This document shows, one piece after another, positions 55,511 to 64,000 of a stretch of 64,000 bases of DNA. Source of the stretch: PMG-095 sp037200885 (GTDB taxonomy: Bacteria > Myxococcota_A > Polyangia > Polyangiales > Polyangiaceae); the NCBI GenBank assembly GCA_037200885.1, contig JBBCIN010000002.1, positions 1,612,001 through 1,676,000 on the forward strand, given 5' to 3'. A model generated the notes under the pieces. It was not told the DNA's origin and searched no databases. It was given only the letters and a program-made list of their open reading frames with translations. The translations under genes were made by a program, and so were the position numbers. How positions within the stretch are numbered: the stretch's first letter is position 1; every line of letters starts with the position of its first letter.

Positions 55511-55707
55511 GCCGCCGGCGCTCCCGAGCAACGGAAGCACGCGCTATCGGGTGGGGCGTTTCTGCGCGAGACTTGCGGTTCGAGACGCTCGAACGTCAGG
55601 GTGTCGAGCACCTTCGGTTCGCCCCGTGGTGATCGCGGGCGGCGGAGGTGTTGGGATGATTTCGAGTTCGGGGGTTGCGTCAGGTGTGGTAAATCGCGAG
55701 CCCTAGC

Positions 55708-56676
55708 ATGACGTTCGATCAGCCTGTCGCCTCGATGGTTACCCCTGCAGACACTGTCGATCTGTCGATCGTTTTAGTCACCTGGAACGCCCTCGCGCTC
55801 ACGTCACAGGCCCTCGACTCGATTCAAAAATATACCACCGGGATTAGTTACGAGGTGTTCGTCGTCGACAACGGCACCACCAAGGACGCAACCGTCAAGG
55901 ACTTGCCCGCGCGTTTCCCCTGGGTGAGGTTCATCGCCAATTCTGACAATCGTGGCTTCAGCAGAGCAAACAACCAGGGCGTTCGTCGCGCTCGAGGCCG
56001 CTACATCGTGCTCTTGAACAATGACACGATCCAGATCGAGAACGCCTTGGGCAAGGCGGTCCAATACATGGATCAGCACCCGGACGTCGGCGCTCTCGGC
56101 ATCACGCATTTGAACAACGACGCGGAGCAGAGCTTCCAACCGTCCTTCTTCGACTTTCCGAAGGTTTGGCCCGATGTGCAGGCGTTGCTCGGACTGCCGG
56201 GTCAATCAGCAGCCAGCGCACCCCCCGATTACTCGCGAGAGCAGGAGGTCGACTGGGTCGTGGGTAGTTTTCTGCTGATGAGGCGCGCTTGCTACGAAGA
56301 GGTCGGTGAGCTCGATGAGCGCTACTTCATTTACGATGAGGACATCGACTGGTGCTTGCGAGCCGCGCGGGCAGGTTGGAAAATCAAGTATTGGCCCGGC
56401 GCCAGGATGGTTCATGTGGGCTCTGCGGCCCGGCCATTCATGAAGGACAAAACCTTCATCCATTTTCGCAGCCACCTCTCGTACATCAAGAAAAACCACT
56501 CCGCATCCGCCGCCGCCGCCTACTATTCGGCAATGGCTGTACGGCTATCATTGGCAACAGGGAAGCAGGCGATGCTCGCACTAAGAGGAAAGGTCCCGTT
56601 CCAGGATGTGCGCGAGCGCCTCGAGCGCGAGCGTCAGTTCTTGCTGCTTCGCTCTGGGCGAACGGGAGCAGGTTGA
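55708..56676 (+). CDS. Glycosyltransferase family 2 (rhamnosyltransferase-like)
   Basis: A 322-residue GT-A enzyme. It has LSIVLVTWNALALTSQALDS, VFVVDNGTTKDAT, NRGFSRANNQGVRRARGRYI and the acidic LLNNDTIQ, then GSFLLMRRACYEEVGELDER and YDEDIDWCLRAARAGWKIKY. This pattern is common among rhamnosyltransferases and other polysaccharide GT2 enzymes. The start lies about 197 bases past the previous gene; that gap shows no coding. It is followed at one base by the epimerase gene, so both are likely expressed together. Confidence 0.9.
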   Translation: MTFDQPVASMVTPADTVDLSIVLVTWNALALTSQALDSIQKYTTGISYEVFVVDNGTTKDATVKDLPARFPWVRFIANSDNRGFSRANNQGVRRARGRYIVLLNNDTIQIENALGKAVQYMDQHPDVGALGITHLNNDAEQSFQPSFFDFPKVWPDVQALLGLPGQSAASAPPDYSREQEVDWVVGSFLLMRRACYEEVGELDERYFIYDEDIDWCLRAARAGWKIKYWPGARMVHVGSAARPFMKDKTFIHFRSHLSYIKKNHSASAAAAYYSAMAVRLSLATGKQAMLALRGKVPFQDVRERLERERQFLLLRSGRTGAG

Positions 56677-56677
56677 G

Positions 56678-57667
56678 ATGACTGCGTTGGTCACTGGCGC
56701 TGCTGGCTTCATCGGATCGCATGTGGCGGAACACTTGCTCGCGGATGGGTTCGAGGTCGTTGGCCTCGACGACCTGTCGGGCGGCTTTGCCGACAACGTC
56801 CCAAAGGGCACCGCTTTCTACCAGGGGACGATCCTCGATAAGGCGCTGCTCGGGCGGATCTTCTCTGAGCACAAGATTGACACGGTCTACCATCTCGCAG
56901 CTTATGCGGCCGAGGGGCTCAGCCACTTCATTCGCGCCTTCAACTACGAGAACAACGTAGTTGGCTCGATGAACGTGCTGAACGAGTCGATCAAAGCTCA
57001 AGTCGAGTGCTTCGTGTTCACGAGCTCGATCGCGGTGTACGGCGCCAATCAGACTCCGATGACCGAGTCGCTGGTTCCCGCGCCCGAAGATCCGTACGGG
57101 GTCGCCAAGTACAGCGTCGAGCTCGATCTAGCCGCAGCTCAGCACATGTTCGGCTTGAACTACGTGATCTTCCGCCCCCACAACGTGTACGGTGAGCGTC
57201 AACACATCGGCGACCGCTATCGCAACGTGATCGGCATCTTCATGAATCAGTTGATGAGCGGACAGCCGATGACCATCTTCGGTGACGGCACGCAAAGCCG
57301 TGCTTTCAGTTACATTGCCGATGTGGCGCCGATCATCGCGCGCGCCCCAGGTGTGTCCGGAGCCTTCGGACAGATCTTCAACGTCGGCGCCGACACCGCG
57401 ACAACGCTCAATGAACTTGCATCCTTGGTGGCCGACGCGATGGGCGTACCACCGAACATCAAGCACCTCGAGGCCCGAAAGGAGGTGCTGCACGCCGTCG
57501 CGGACCACGCGAAAGTCGCGCGAGTGTTCGGCTATCGCGCGCAAGCCGACTTGAGGCAGGGCCTGGGGCGTATGGCGTCCTGGGCCAAGGCCGTTGGCCC
57601 GAGGAAACCAACGGTATTCGAGAACATCGAAGTCTTGCGCAACTTGCCGCCAAGCTGGCGAACGTAG
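56678..57667 (+). CDS. NAD-dependent nucleotide-sugar epimerase/dehydratase
   Basis: An extended SDR of about 329 residues from the ATG at 56678, one base past the GT2 stop; a frame from 56606 overlaps the GT2 and is not the start. It has TALVTGAAGFIGSHVAEHLL, DDLSGGF, VYHLAAYAAEG and TSSIAVYG. The catalytic Y-x-x-x-K is in EDPYGVAKYSVE, and the sugar-binding RPHNVYGERQH follows. This is the GalE/UDP-glucose 4-epimerase-like class, acting on UDP- or dTDP-sugars. The GT2 pair suggests supply of its donor. Confidence 0.9.
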   Translation: MTALVTGAAGFIGSHVAEHLLADGFEVVGLDDLSGGFADNVPKGTAFYQGTILDKALLGRIFSEHKIDTVYHLAAYAAEGLSHFIRAFNYENNVVGSMNVLNESIKAQVECFVFTSSIAVYGANQTPMTESLVPAPEDPYGVAKYSVELDLAAAQHMFGLNYVIFRPHNVYGERQHIGDRYRNVIGIFMNQLMSGQPMTIFGDGTQSRAFSYIADVAPIIARAPGVSGAFGQIFNVGADTATTLNELASLVADAMGVPPNIKHLEARKEVLHAVADHAKVARVFGYRAQADLRQGLGRMASWAKAVGPRKPTVFENIEVLRNLPPSWRT

Positions 57668-57743
57668 GCGGCGCGATCGACGGCGTGTGGTTCGGACCGT
57701 GCGGGCAAAATTGGGACAGCGACATTCAATCCGATCGGAGGAT

Positions 57744-58790
57744 CTAGCGGATTGGTTTTCGCGCGAGCATCAACATCGCCGAGGTTCGATAACCAAAAAT
57801 TGCGCGTAGCTTGTCCCAACACGTGAACAAGATCAGGAACGGCAAAAAGCCTTGGAACGGGTCGAACCAACCCGCCAGCCGTGGACGCGGCGGTTTTCCG
57901 TAGCGCAACGTGTGGTGAACCGAATACATCCAAAAGGAGTGGCCCGGCTGGTACTTCGTCGAAATGACTTCGAGCCCCGCGCTCTCCAGCAGTCGGGTCA
58001 AGCTGCCGGGCGTGAAGATGTGCCAGTGACGCGGGATGTGGTAGCCGCCCCATAGCCCGTTCTTGAAGCGCCGCGCATCGTAGCTATCGCGGTTTGGCGT
58101 CTCGACGGCGAAGACTCCACCCGGTGCCAGCCACTCCGTTACCTTACGTACGACCGCTGCCGGGTCATCCACGTGCTCGATCACGTGGAACATCGTGATG
58201 AGGTCGAGCTGCTCGGACGGTATGTCCTGTGACTGCTCGACTCGCGACGAAGATACTTTGTAGCCTTGAGCAGAGAGCCTATCTGCGCATGCCTTGTCGA
58301 GCTCGAGACCGTACAGGTTCTCTCTCGACAAGCCCTTGGTCTCCATTACCTTGAGGAACCGGCCACTGCCGCAGCCGATATCCAAGTAACGGCGCGCGGG
58401 CGCGAGCAAGTGCCGCAAAATCCCGTCGACCTTGAACTTGTCGAGCAGCTCTTTGCCGCGCACTGCAATTGGATTGATCTTCTTTTCGTAGTCGTAGGCG
58501 TAGTAGGTCGGCGGATAAATCAGGGGCAATGCGCTGATTGCCGGGCGTGGGTTGAGCCACACGTGCTCGCACGTTTCACAGCCAACGAAGCGCCAAGAAT
58601 TCGCGCAGGTCAGGAGCTCGTAATCGAAACCGCGGGCAAACGCGCGATACGTGCTGGCCTGGCAAACTGGACACAACGGCACGTCTTCGGTGGAAATCGT
58701 GGGAACACGGCGCGCCAGCAGCTCTTCAGGGGGGGCTTCTTCCTCGATATCCTCGCTAGGCGCAGCCTCGAATGCGACGCTGTCGGTCAT
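57744..58790 (-). CDS. Zinc-ribbon SAM methyltransferase
   Basis: About 348 residues from the ATG at 58790, which overlaps the desaturase stop by four bases. After an acidic N-terminus (SEDIEEEAPPEELLARR) come LCPVCQAS and CETCEHVWLNPRP, a Cys2-Cys2 zinc-binding pair. The methyltransferase domain has YLDIGCGSGRFLKVME, YGLELDKACADRL, DLITMFHVIEHVDDPA and LAPGGVFAVETPNRDSYDAR. A C-terminal hydrophobic segment (FQGFLPFLILFTCWDKLRAI) suggests membrane contact. Its coupling to a desaturase is unusual and may mean a lipid or lipid-linked sugar substrate. Confidence 0.86.
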   Translation of the reverse strand: MTDSVAFEAAPSEDIEEEAPPEELLARRVPTISTEDVPLCPVCQASTYRAFARGFDYELLTCANSWRFVGCETCEHVWLNPRPAISALPLIYPPTYYAYDYEKKINPIAVRGKELLDKFKVDGILRHLLAPARRYLDIGCGSGRFLKVMETKGLSRENLYGLELDKACADRLSAQGYKVSSSRVEQSQDIPSEQLDLITMFHVIEHVDDPAAVVRKVTEWLAPGGVFAVETPNRDSYDARRFKNGLWGGYHIPRHWHIFTPGSLTRLLESAGLEVISTKYQPGHSFWMYSVHHTLRYGKPPRPRLAGWFDPFQGFLPFLILFTCWDKLRAIFGYRTSAMLMLARKPIR

Positions 58791-59788
58791 GTCGAGCTCA
58801 CGCTCTTCGATTCCGAGCCGTCGTCTTGAATGCGCAGATTTCGCATGTAGCGCCAAATATAGCCGACGTAAGAGTCGCGCATGTCGATCTCCCGTGCCGC
58901 AGGAAACCGGCGCAGCTCTCGCTCGGCGATCGGCAAGTTATAGTAGGGGATCGACGGCCAAAGGTGATGAGCCGTATGAAGATTCATGTGCATAGGCGCG
59001 AAGAACACGCGTTCGAGCGGGTTGCTGGTAACGGTCACCAAACGGTGGCGGTCGGCGTGCGCGTCGCTTTCGGGATGGGAATGTTCGACGAAGGCCCGGG
59101 CGTTGTCGCCTAGAAATGTAAAAACGTAGACCGGGAACAACCAGAGTACGGGCCAAGCCCAAAAGCCGATTGCCCACGATAGGCCGCCGATGAGCGCGAC
59201 CTGCCACGCAATCAAGATGCTCAGATCCCGTAGCGTATAACGTCGTGTCTCCGCCTGCTCCGAGCCCCCCTTGGGCTTCTGAGTGAAGACGTTTCTGACG
59301 GAGCGCAATAGGCTCGACACGCCGCTCAGAAAACCAACCAGCTCGAGCAGCGTCGTCTTGTTGAAGCTGCCGTGCTTGTGGCGATCTGGGTCCAGGGCGG
59401 TCGCCAAGTGGTGGTGATGGTCGAGGTGGTTGCGGTTGTTTAGCCTCGTGATGGCGCCGATCGGTGCGAACACGAACAGATCGCCGAATAGATCGCTGTG
59501 ACGCGCTTTGGGGAACAACCGGCGATGCAGGCCATCGTGCCCAATCACCCACAGCGCGTAGTAGCGCGTTCCGACGATTGGAATAGCAACGAGAACGGAC
59601 CACCAGGTGGGCTCGAGTGCGACCATCACCCAAGCTGCGACGATGAGCGCCCAACAAAAGGCGGCATCCACAGCCACCCGCCACGGCCTGAGTTGGCTGA
59701 GCTCTCTGACCCGCTCGGGTGGGAGAAGGCTTCTGCGCAACTCCAGGTAGACGTCGGATTGTCGCGCTGCCGCTTGCTTCTTGTCCAT
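58787..59788 (-). CDS. Membrane fatty acid desaturase-like protein
   Basis: About 333 residues from the ATG at 59788. The diiron His boxes are visible: HDGLH in VIGHDGLHRRL, HLDHHHH in NNRNHLDHHHHLA and HTAHH in NLHTAHHLWPSIPYYNLP, with FVEHSH between. Hydrophobic segments flank them (FCWALIVAAWVMVAL, VLWLFPVYVFTFLG). This is the fatty acid desaturase/hydroxylase superfamily, acting on acyl chains, carotenoids or related lipids with oxygen. Its place inside a glycan locus, coupled with a methyltransferase, suggests decoration of a lipid-linked glycan or outer-membrane lipid; this is inferred. Confidence 0.88.
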   Translation of the reverse strand: MDKKQAAARQSDVYLELRRSLLPPERVRELSQLRPWRVAVDAAFCWALIVAAWVMVALEPTWWSVLVAIPIVGTRYYALWVIGHDGLHRRLFPKARHSDLFGDLFVFAPIGAITRLNNRNHLDHHHHLATALDPDRHKHGSFNKTTLLELVGFLSGVSSLLRSVRNVFTQKPKGGSEQAETRRYTLRDLSILIAWQVALIGGLSWAIGFWAWPVLWLFPVYVFTFLGDNARAFVEHSHPESDAHADRHRLVTVTSNPLERVFFAPMHMNLHTAHHLWPSIPYYNLPIAERELRRFPAAREIDMRDSYVGYIWRYMRNLRIQDDGSESKSVSST

Positions 59789-59878
59789 GATCGCGCCCAA
59801 TCCAAAGCCGTGAATCCGCACCATACCACAGGAACCATGGCGCAAAGTCGCACGAAACGCCGAGCCGCCAGCGGGCGA

Positions 59879-61060
59879 TCAGGAGGCCGGGCCCTCTCCG
59901 CCCTCGGGTTGATCGGCGTATGCCAAAATCCTCGCGGCCGTCACGCGCGTCGAAGCGTGCGCATCGTATTCCGCTCGCGCGGCGCGGCCAACCCGTGCTC
60001 GCAGTTCGGAATCGAGGAAGACTTTGACGGCGACCGCGGCGAACGCTTGGCGATCGAGCGGCGCGGGAATGCAGATCTGATCCCAAGCGATGTCCTCGAG
60101 CGTGTGGGCACCACGGGTAGTGACCACGGCTTGACCGTGCTGCAGGGCCGCCATCACGGTCCCCTTGCGCGCACTCACTCCTTCAACGAGCGGCGCCAGG
60201 ACGAGCGTTGCGACTTGCAGCCAGAGGGAGACCTGCGGCGCGGCGACATAGCCCAGGGCATGAACTCGAGCACCGAGATCTGCCAGCGAAGGCCGAAGTT
60301 CATGCAGCTTTTCAGAGCTCATTCCCACGATCACGAGGCGGGCGTTTGGCTCGACCTCGAGCAGTGCGGTGAACGCCTCTTCCACGTAGTCGAAGAGCAC
60401 GGATTGGTGACCGGTCCCGAAAAACAAAATCGTTGGCGTCGGCACGGAGTAGCCCGCGGCCGTCAACTCTGCCGCGGGGTCAGCGCTCGATTGGAAAGGA
60501 ATGTTCGAGCAAATCCGGATGGTGTGAAAGCGATCGGCCAACCATGAGATCTGGCGCGTCCAAAGACGCTCCGTCCCGGCATTCGAAAACAGCACTGAAT
60601 CGAAGCACGCGGCCAAGATCGAGAATTGCGCACTCTGCGCCGCCGCAAGGGCAAAGAGCTTGAATTCCCGGGCCTGCCAATGATTCGCCGCCGGCAGGCT
60701 GGCCTCGTGGGCGAGTAGAATGGCCTGGCAACGGAGTCGTTTGCGCAGCCCGATGCTCCACCAACCGAAGGCAGGCGCGATGCCGCCGGTGTGCGGTGCG
60801 TAGCCGAGCGGGACATACGCCACGATCACCAAATCTGGACCGTATGCGGCGAGCTCCGCGTCCAAACGGGCAAAGCTTCGGTCGTGGGGCCGCGCGCAAA
60901 CTAAAACATCGTGCCCTTCGGAGCGCAGCTCGTGCACCATTGCGCTCGAGTGATCGCTGACCCCTCCGCGGTCTGGCGGATAATCCGGCGTGATCCATGC
61001 CACACGTCTGGGAAGAGTTCGATGAAACGCCGAGGGCGGAGCAGGGGAGGAGGCTTGCAT
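59879..61060 (-). CDS. Glycosyltransferase family 4
   Basis: A 393-residue GT-B enzyme. The N-terminal domain has RVAWITPDYPPDRGGVSDHS and ILLAHEASLPAA. The C-terminal domain has TPTILFFGTGHQS, NARLVIVGMSSEKLHELR, ALGYVAAPQVSLWLQ and the donor-site region LVEGVSARKGTVMAALQHG, where the usual E-x7-E site is only partly kept. The sugar is unknown. It sits 69 bases after the acyltransferase gene on the same strand. Confidence 0.82.
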   Translation of the reverse strand: MQASSPAPPSAFHRTLPRRVAWITPDYPPDRGGVSDHSSAMVHELRSEGHDVLVCARPHDRSFARLDAELAAYGPDLVIVAYVPLGYAPHTGGIAPAFGWWSIGLRKRLRCQAILLAHEASLPAANHWQAREFKLFALAAAQSAQFSILAACFDSVLFSNAGTERLWTRQISWLADRFHTIRICSNIPFQSSADPAAELTAAGYSVPTPTILFFGTGHQSVLFDYVEEAFTALLEVEPNARLVIVGMSSEKLHELRPSLADLGARVHALGYVAAPQVSLWLQVATLVLAPLVEGVSARKGTVMAALQHGQAVVTTRGAHTLEDIAWDQICIPAPLDRQAFAAVAVKVFLDSELRARVGRAARAEYDAHASTRVTAARILAYADQPEGGEGPAS

Positions 61061-61129
61061 GGTGCGGAGAGGTACAGATTTTCTGAATGATCTTGTCGAG
61101 CCGCGCCCGTGAGGGACGAAGAAATCGTG

Positions 61130-62257
61130 TTACGCTGGCGGTGCTTGCTGAACGCCAGAGCCTTCGAGAGACCGTGGGCGCTTCAGCTGCTGTGCCAGGC
61201 GCAGACAGGGCACTTCGACGGCGACGTGAAGCAGCGATGCCAACGCCACGGTGCAGACGTAGGTCCCCAATAGGCAAGCGAGCGATACGAGCCCCGAGTC
61301 GCTCGATATGCGTGTCCGCAAGCCCAGGAAGAACACGGCTAACGGCGCGTGAATCAAATAAATCGAGTACGAGATGCGCCCGAGCCACTGAGCCCAGCGC
61401 GCCGAGAGCCAACGATGTAAAGCATCGCGACGGATGGCCGCGTAGAGCACGAGCACGGTGAGAAAACCAAGCACCCGCGCGAGCTCAGGCCTCGAAAAAA
61501 GCGCGAGCCCCATCGCCAATAGGCACAGCTGAAAAACTCTGTCAGAAATGCGCCCGAGAGTTCGCCAAGCCGCCAGAGAACCCGACAAGAACAAATAGAA
61601 GAAGGGCACGAACCAACCCGGACCCATCGGCCAAACCGTGTGGCTAATGACGAGCGACGCGGAGAAGGCTGCGACCATCAGCCAACCATACGTATCGGTC
61701 TCGGCAGCGCTGCCGAGCTTCGATTCGCGCGCTCCGGACCAAAGGGAAGGTGCCAAGCGCATCATCGCCGCGAAAACGAAATAGAGCTGGAATTCCAGAC
61801 ACAAAGTCCAAAATACGATGTTGAACTGGCCCAAGCCCAAGATATCCTGAAGATAAAACAGGTGCGCGAGCACCTTCCCTGGTTGTGGCAGGAAGATCGG
61901 GTGGTGCGTGGCGCGCGCCCGGATTGCCACCACCAAGCCGTTCCATAGCAAGCCCACCCAATAGGGAGGATCGAGGCGGACCGCGCGGCGCAGCATGAAG
62001 CGCCCCAAGCTGAAGCCGTCCGTCGTTGCATCGCGCAAGGAGTAGGCAATGGCGAAGCCGCTGACGACGAAAAAGACTTCGACGCTGCTCCTGCCATAGT
62101 CCGCGAGTCGCACGAATAACCGCGACAGCCAGCTGTCCGTTGGGTAGATGAAAAGGCCCACCGCGTGCGGGAGCACGACCGCCAGAGCCGCGAGTCCACG
62201 AAGCGCATCGACGAACTCGAAGCGCCTGCCTGGTCCTCTTACCGTTGCAGAACTCAC
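61130..62257 (-). CDS. Acyltransferase-3 family membrane protein
   Basis: A 375-residue integral membrane protein with about ten hydrophobic segments. It starts with GTG at 62257. The family signature is FEFVDALRGLAALAVVLPHA, followed by SVEVFFVVSGFAIAYSLRD and FMLRRAVRLDPPYWVGLL; the R-x-x-R motif in FMLRRAVRLDP and the conserved His in LPHA fit the O-acyltransferase group. It probably O-acetylates or acylates sugars of the polysaccharide on the periplasmic side, as OafA-type proteins do. Confidence 0.9.
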   Translation of the reverse strand: MSSATVRGPGRRFEFVDALRGLAALAVVLPHAVGLFIYPTDSWLSRLFVRLADYGRSSVEVFFVVSGFAIAYSLRDATTDGFSLGRFMLRRAVRLDPPYWVGLLWNGLVVAIRARATHHPIFLPQPGKVLAHLFYLQDILGLGQFNIVFWTLCLEFQLYFVFAAMMRLAPSLWSGARESKLGSAAETDTYGWLMVAAFSASLVISHTVWPMGPGWFVPFFYLFLSGSLAAWRTLGRISDRVFQLCLLAMGLALFSRPELARVLGFLTVLVLYAAIRRDALHRWLSARWAQWLGRISYSIYLIHAPLAVFFLGLRTRISSDSGLVSLACLLGTYVCTVALASLLHVAVEVPCLRLAQQLKRPRSLEGSGVQQAPPA

Positions 62258-62341
62258 GTGAGGATCTCTGGTATCACGGCGAGCTAGTGAATGAAATCCG
62301 CTGGCCTGGCCGCTAACGAGCAGGTGTTATCGACAATTGCG

Positions 62342-63541
62342 CTACGGCGCGTACACCCGCAGGAGCTCGGGAGCTAGCCGCGACCGGCCGAAGCCACGTA
62401 CGGCGTGTTCGCGAGCCGCCCGCCCTAGACGTGCGCGTTCGCTCGGATCGAGCTCGCGAATCATGGCCTCGGCCAGCTGGGCCGCGTTCCCCGGCTCGAA
62501 GCCAAAGGCATTGGCTCCGTCGTCGAACAGCTCTGCAGCGCCACCGGCGCGCGCAACGATCACAGGGCGAGCGCACGCCATCGCCTCGATGATGGTGCGA
62601 CCAAACGGCTCAGGCTGAGTGCTTGCGTGTACGACGACGTTTAGGCTGCGGTAAACGCGCGCAATATCACTCTGAAAAGGAACGAGCCCGAAGTGCGACT
62701 CGATGCCTTCGGAACGAGCCCGTTGGAGGAGCTCGTGGGCGCGGACCTGGGAGCCGCGAGTCTCGTAAATCGGGCCACCAACTACGTAGAACCGCACGGG
62801 CAGCTCGGGCCGAGCCTTTTTCAGTAACCCGGCGGCTTCGATGAACAGACCATGACCCTTCCAACGCGCGTAGGTTGCGACCAGACCGAACGCCGTGGTT
62901 CCCGGTGCGGGAGGTACGACGTCGGCCAAAGACGCGAGCCAGTCGGGTTCCGCCGGACCTTCACTGAAGTAATGCGTATCGACGACGTTATATACCGTTC
63001 GAACGTTGGCGCCGGGTGCGATGCGGGCGAAGTCTCGGGCGACGGCCTGCGAATTGGCGATGAATACCGCTCGTCGTCGAACACGCTGAAGCGCTGGCAA
63101 AAGCCATTTCGACGCCCGCCGTGCGCCGATGAAATCATGCAGGTGAATCACCAGGCGTGCCCGCGCCGGAGTGACCAGCCCCCCGAGTAGATGAGCTTTC
63201 ATCCCGTTGGTGTGGACCACGTCGGGTCTCGCTCCGACCACGGCGTCGCGGAGACGGGCGAGGAAACGCGCTACGCTGGGTGCTGCCGATAGCAGGCTGA
63301 GCATTGCGCCGCCGGACTCCGAGCCGGAGCCGCTCTCGCCAAGCAGCGCTAGGTTGCGTGGTGCCTGGACCACCTGTGTGCTCGCGCCAAGCTCCTGGGC
63401 TCTTTTGACCAGCGGACCATCGGCGAGCGTCACGACGTCGACGTGCACGCCTCCGTGTTCGTGAAGCGCCGCGACGCAGTCGAGCAGGCATCGTTCGGCG
63501 CCGCCCAGCTCGGCCGCCGGACTAACGAACAGTACTCTCAT
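62342..63541 (-). CDS. Glycosyltransferase family 4
   Basis: A 399-residue GT-B enzyme. N-terminal: VLFVSPAAELGGAERCLLD (the G-G-A-E loop typical of GT4) and HTNGMKAHLLGGLV. C-terminal: FIANSQAVARDFARI, TTAFGLVATYARWKGHGLFI, HFGLVPFQSDIARVYRSLNV and the donor site ASTQPEPFGRTIIEAMACAR, with both Glu of the E-x7-E motif present. It likely acts late in assembly of the polysaccharide unit. It is divergent from the methyltransferase at the window end across 117 bases. Confidence 0.9.
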   Translation of the reverse strand: MRVLFVSPAAELGGAERCLLDCVAALHEHGGVHVDVVTLADGPLVKRAQELGASTQVVQAPRNLALLGESGSGSESGGAMLSLLSAAPSVARFLARLRDAVVGARPDVVHTNGMKAHLLGGLVTPARARLVIHLHDFIGARRASKWLLPALQRVRRRAVFIANSQAVARDFARIAPGANVRTVYNVVDTHYFSEGPAEPDWLASLADVVPPAPGTTAFGLVATYARWKGHGLFIEAAGLLKKARPELPVRFYVVGGPIYETRGSQVRAHELLQRARSEGIESHFGLVPFQSDIARVYRSLNVVVHASTQPEPFGRTIIEAMACARPVIVARAGGAAELFDDGANAFGFEPGNAAQLAEAMIRELDPSERARLGRAAREHAVRGFGRSRLAPELLRVYAP

Positions 63542-63658
63542 GGGCTACCATTTCCATTAGAACGCCTGGGGCGCGTCTCGCGAGCAATCAGGTGCGAGAA
63601 CGAGTCGATTTGTGTTGGAATTTCGACGGACATTCAGCGACAGTCCACGGGCAAGTCA

Positions 63659-64000
63659 ATGGCTGAGTTCGATGTCGAGAAACGCGCGCGGCTCAGCGCC
63701 GGCGAAAGCGCGGCAGTCATTCACACTGCCGTTCTGGCAGCGCTGACCGAACGAGGCATTCATGCACGCTGCTTTTTGGACGTCGGCTGTGGGACCGGCA
63801 GTTTGCGCTCCCGCGTGCAGAGCGTCTGTGAGCGGTACATCGGAGCGGACGCGATTCGCCACGACGGATTGCCAGCCGACGTCGAATTCGTGCTCGCGAA
63901 CCTCGACGCTGGCAGCGTGGCGCTCCCCGACGGTACTTGCGATGTCGTCGCCTGTGTCGAGACTATCGAACACGTCGAGAACCCGCGCGCGCTAATGCGC
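63659..64000 (+). CDS. SAM-dependent methyltransferase, 5' part only
   Basis: The start of a rightward gene cut by the window end; 114 codons are visible. It has CFLDVGCGTGSLRSRVQSV as motif I, YIGADAIRHDGL as the acidic strand 2, and DGTCDVVACVETIEHVENPR, a class I methyltransferase core. The ATG at 63659 leaves a normal N-terminal region of about 40 residues before the first motif. The group (motif E-T-I-E-H-V-E-N-P) is common in polysaccharide clusters. Confidence 0.85.
   Translation, partial: MAEFDVEKRARLSAGESAAVIHTAVLAALTERGIHARCFLDVGCGTGSLRSRVQSVCERYIGADAIRHDGLPADVEFVLANLDAGSVALPDGTCDVVACVETIEHVENPRALMR

Noticed and set aside
58938..60086. 382-residue leftward frame in another phase of the desaturase
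   Set aside because: Arg/Ser/Pro-rich shadow; the desaturase frame carries all three His boxes.

Overview
The window reads as chromosome of a GC-rich, myxobacterium-like bacterium (Myxococcota, probably Polyangia-type). The signs are strong GC bias at third codon positions, two large eukaryotic-like Ser/Thr protein kinases (one with the HRDVSPxN catalytic loop and a DUF4388-like tail), lipoproteins with Gly/Ala-rich linkers after the lipobox, FG-GAP and MopE-type calcium motifs, and frequent GTG/TTG starts. The lineage is inferred from these traits; no rRNA is present.

Region 1 (1-22.2 kb) is mostly conserved housekeeping. From the left: the 5' end of an N-formylglutamate amidohydrolase gene; a leftward trpG-trpD-trpC-xerD run with 4-base overlaps in the trp part; a membrane-anchored hypothetical protein; a CorC/HlyC-type CBS protein; a small protein with a FliK/HpaP-like C-terminus; a leftward SDR - lysophospholipid acyltransferase - truB run; a kinase with DUF4388; a hybrid histidine kinase; gatC-gatA-GNAT; a DUF4190-like protein; a second membrane kinase; then rpsB-tsf, closed by a clear intrinsic terminator at about 22.2 kb.

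Region 2 (22.2-34.5 kb) starts with about 450 bases of gene-free, hairpin-rich DNA. It continues with a membrane sulfatase-like protein carrying a MopE-type calcium motif and a set of glycan genes: methyltransferases, UDP-HexNAc 6-dehydrogenase, polysaccharide deacetylase, exostosin-type glycosyltransferase, membrane GT2, a GT-C-like membrane protein, and a lipoprotein with an HEIIEAATDP motif.

Region 3 (34.6-45.3 kb) is the most unusual part. A rightward run encodes an HprK-like P-loop kinase, a PqqD-like recognition protein, a radical SAM/SPASM enzyme, a 1287-residue FG-GAP lipoprotein, a 53-residue peptide and an ABC exporter. Convergent to it is a tightly overlapped set: PF14907-type nucleotidyltransferase, methyltransferase and an S24/S26 peptidase-like protein with Cys at the usual nucleophile position. 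The 53-residue peptide was found by reading the sequence. It carries a lasso-leader-like Y-x-x-P-x-V motif and is followed by a perfect 11-bp inverted repeat before the exporter. I interpret the region as a candidate undescribed RiPP (ribosomally made, modified peptide) or protein-modification locus. No lasso cyclase or B2 protease is visible in the window.

Region 4 (45.3-64 kb) is an exopolysaccharide/lipopolysaccharide locus: O-antigen ligase-like protein with a TPR-like tail, Wzc-type tyrosine autokinase, WecA-type initiating transferase with a C-terminal extension, four glycosyltransferases (three GT4, one GT2), an FAD-dependent amine-oxidase-like protein, NAD-dependent epimerase, two zinc-ribbon methyltransferases, a fatty acid desaturase, an acyltransferase-3 membrane protein, and the 5' part of a further methyltransferase at the window end. 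WecA-type initiation, assembly by the O-antigen ligase/polymerase and chain control by the Wzc-like kinase would fit a Wzx/Wzy-type pathway; no flippase was seen in the window.

I saw no tRNA, rRNA, CRISPR array, insertion sequence or prophage.
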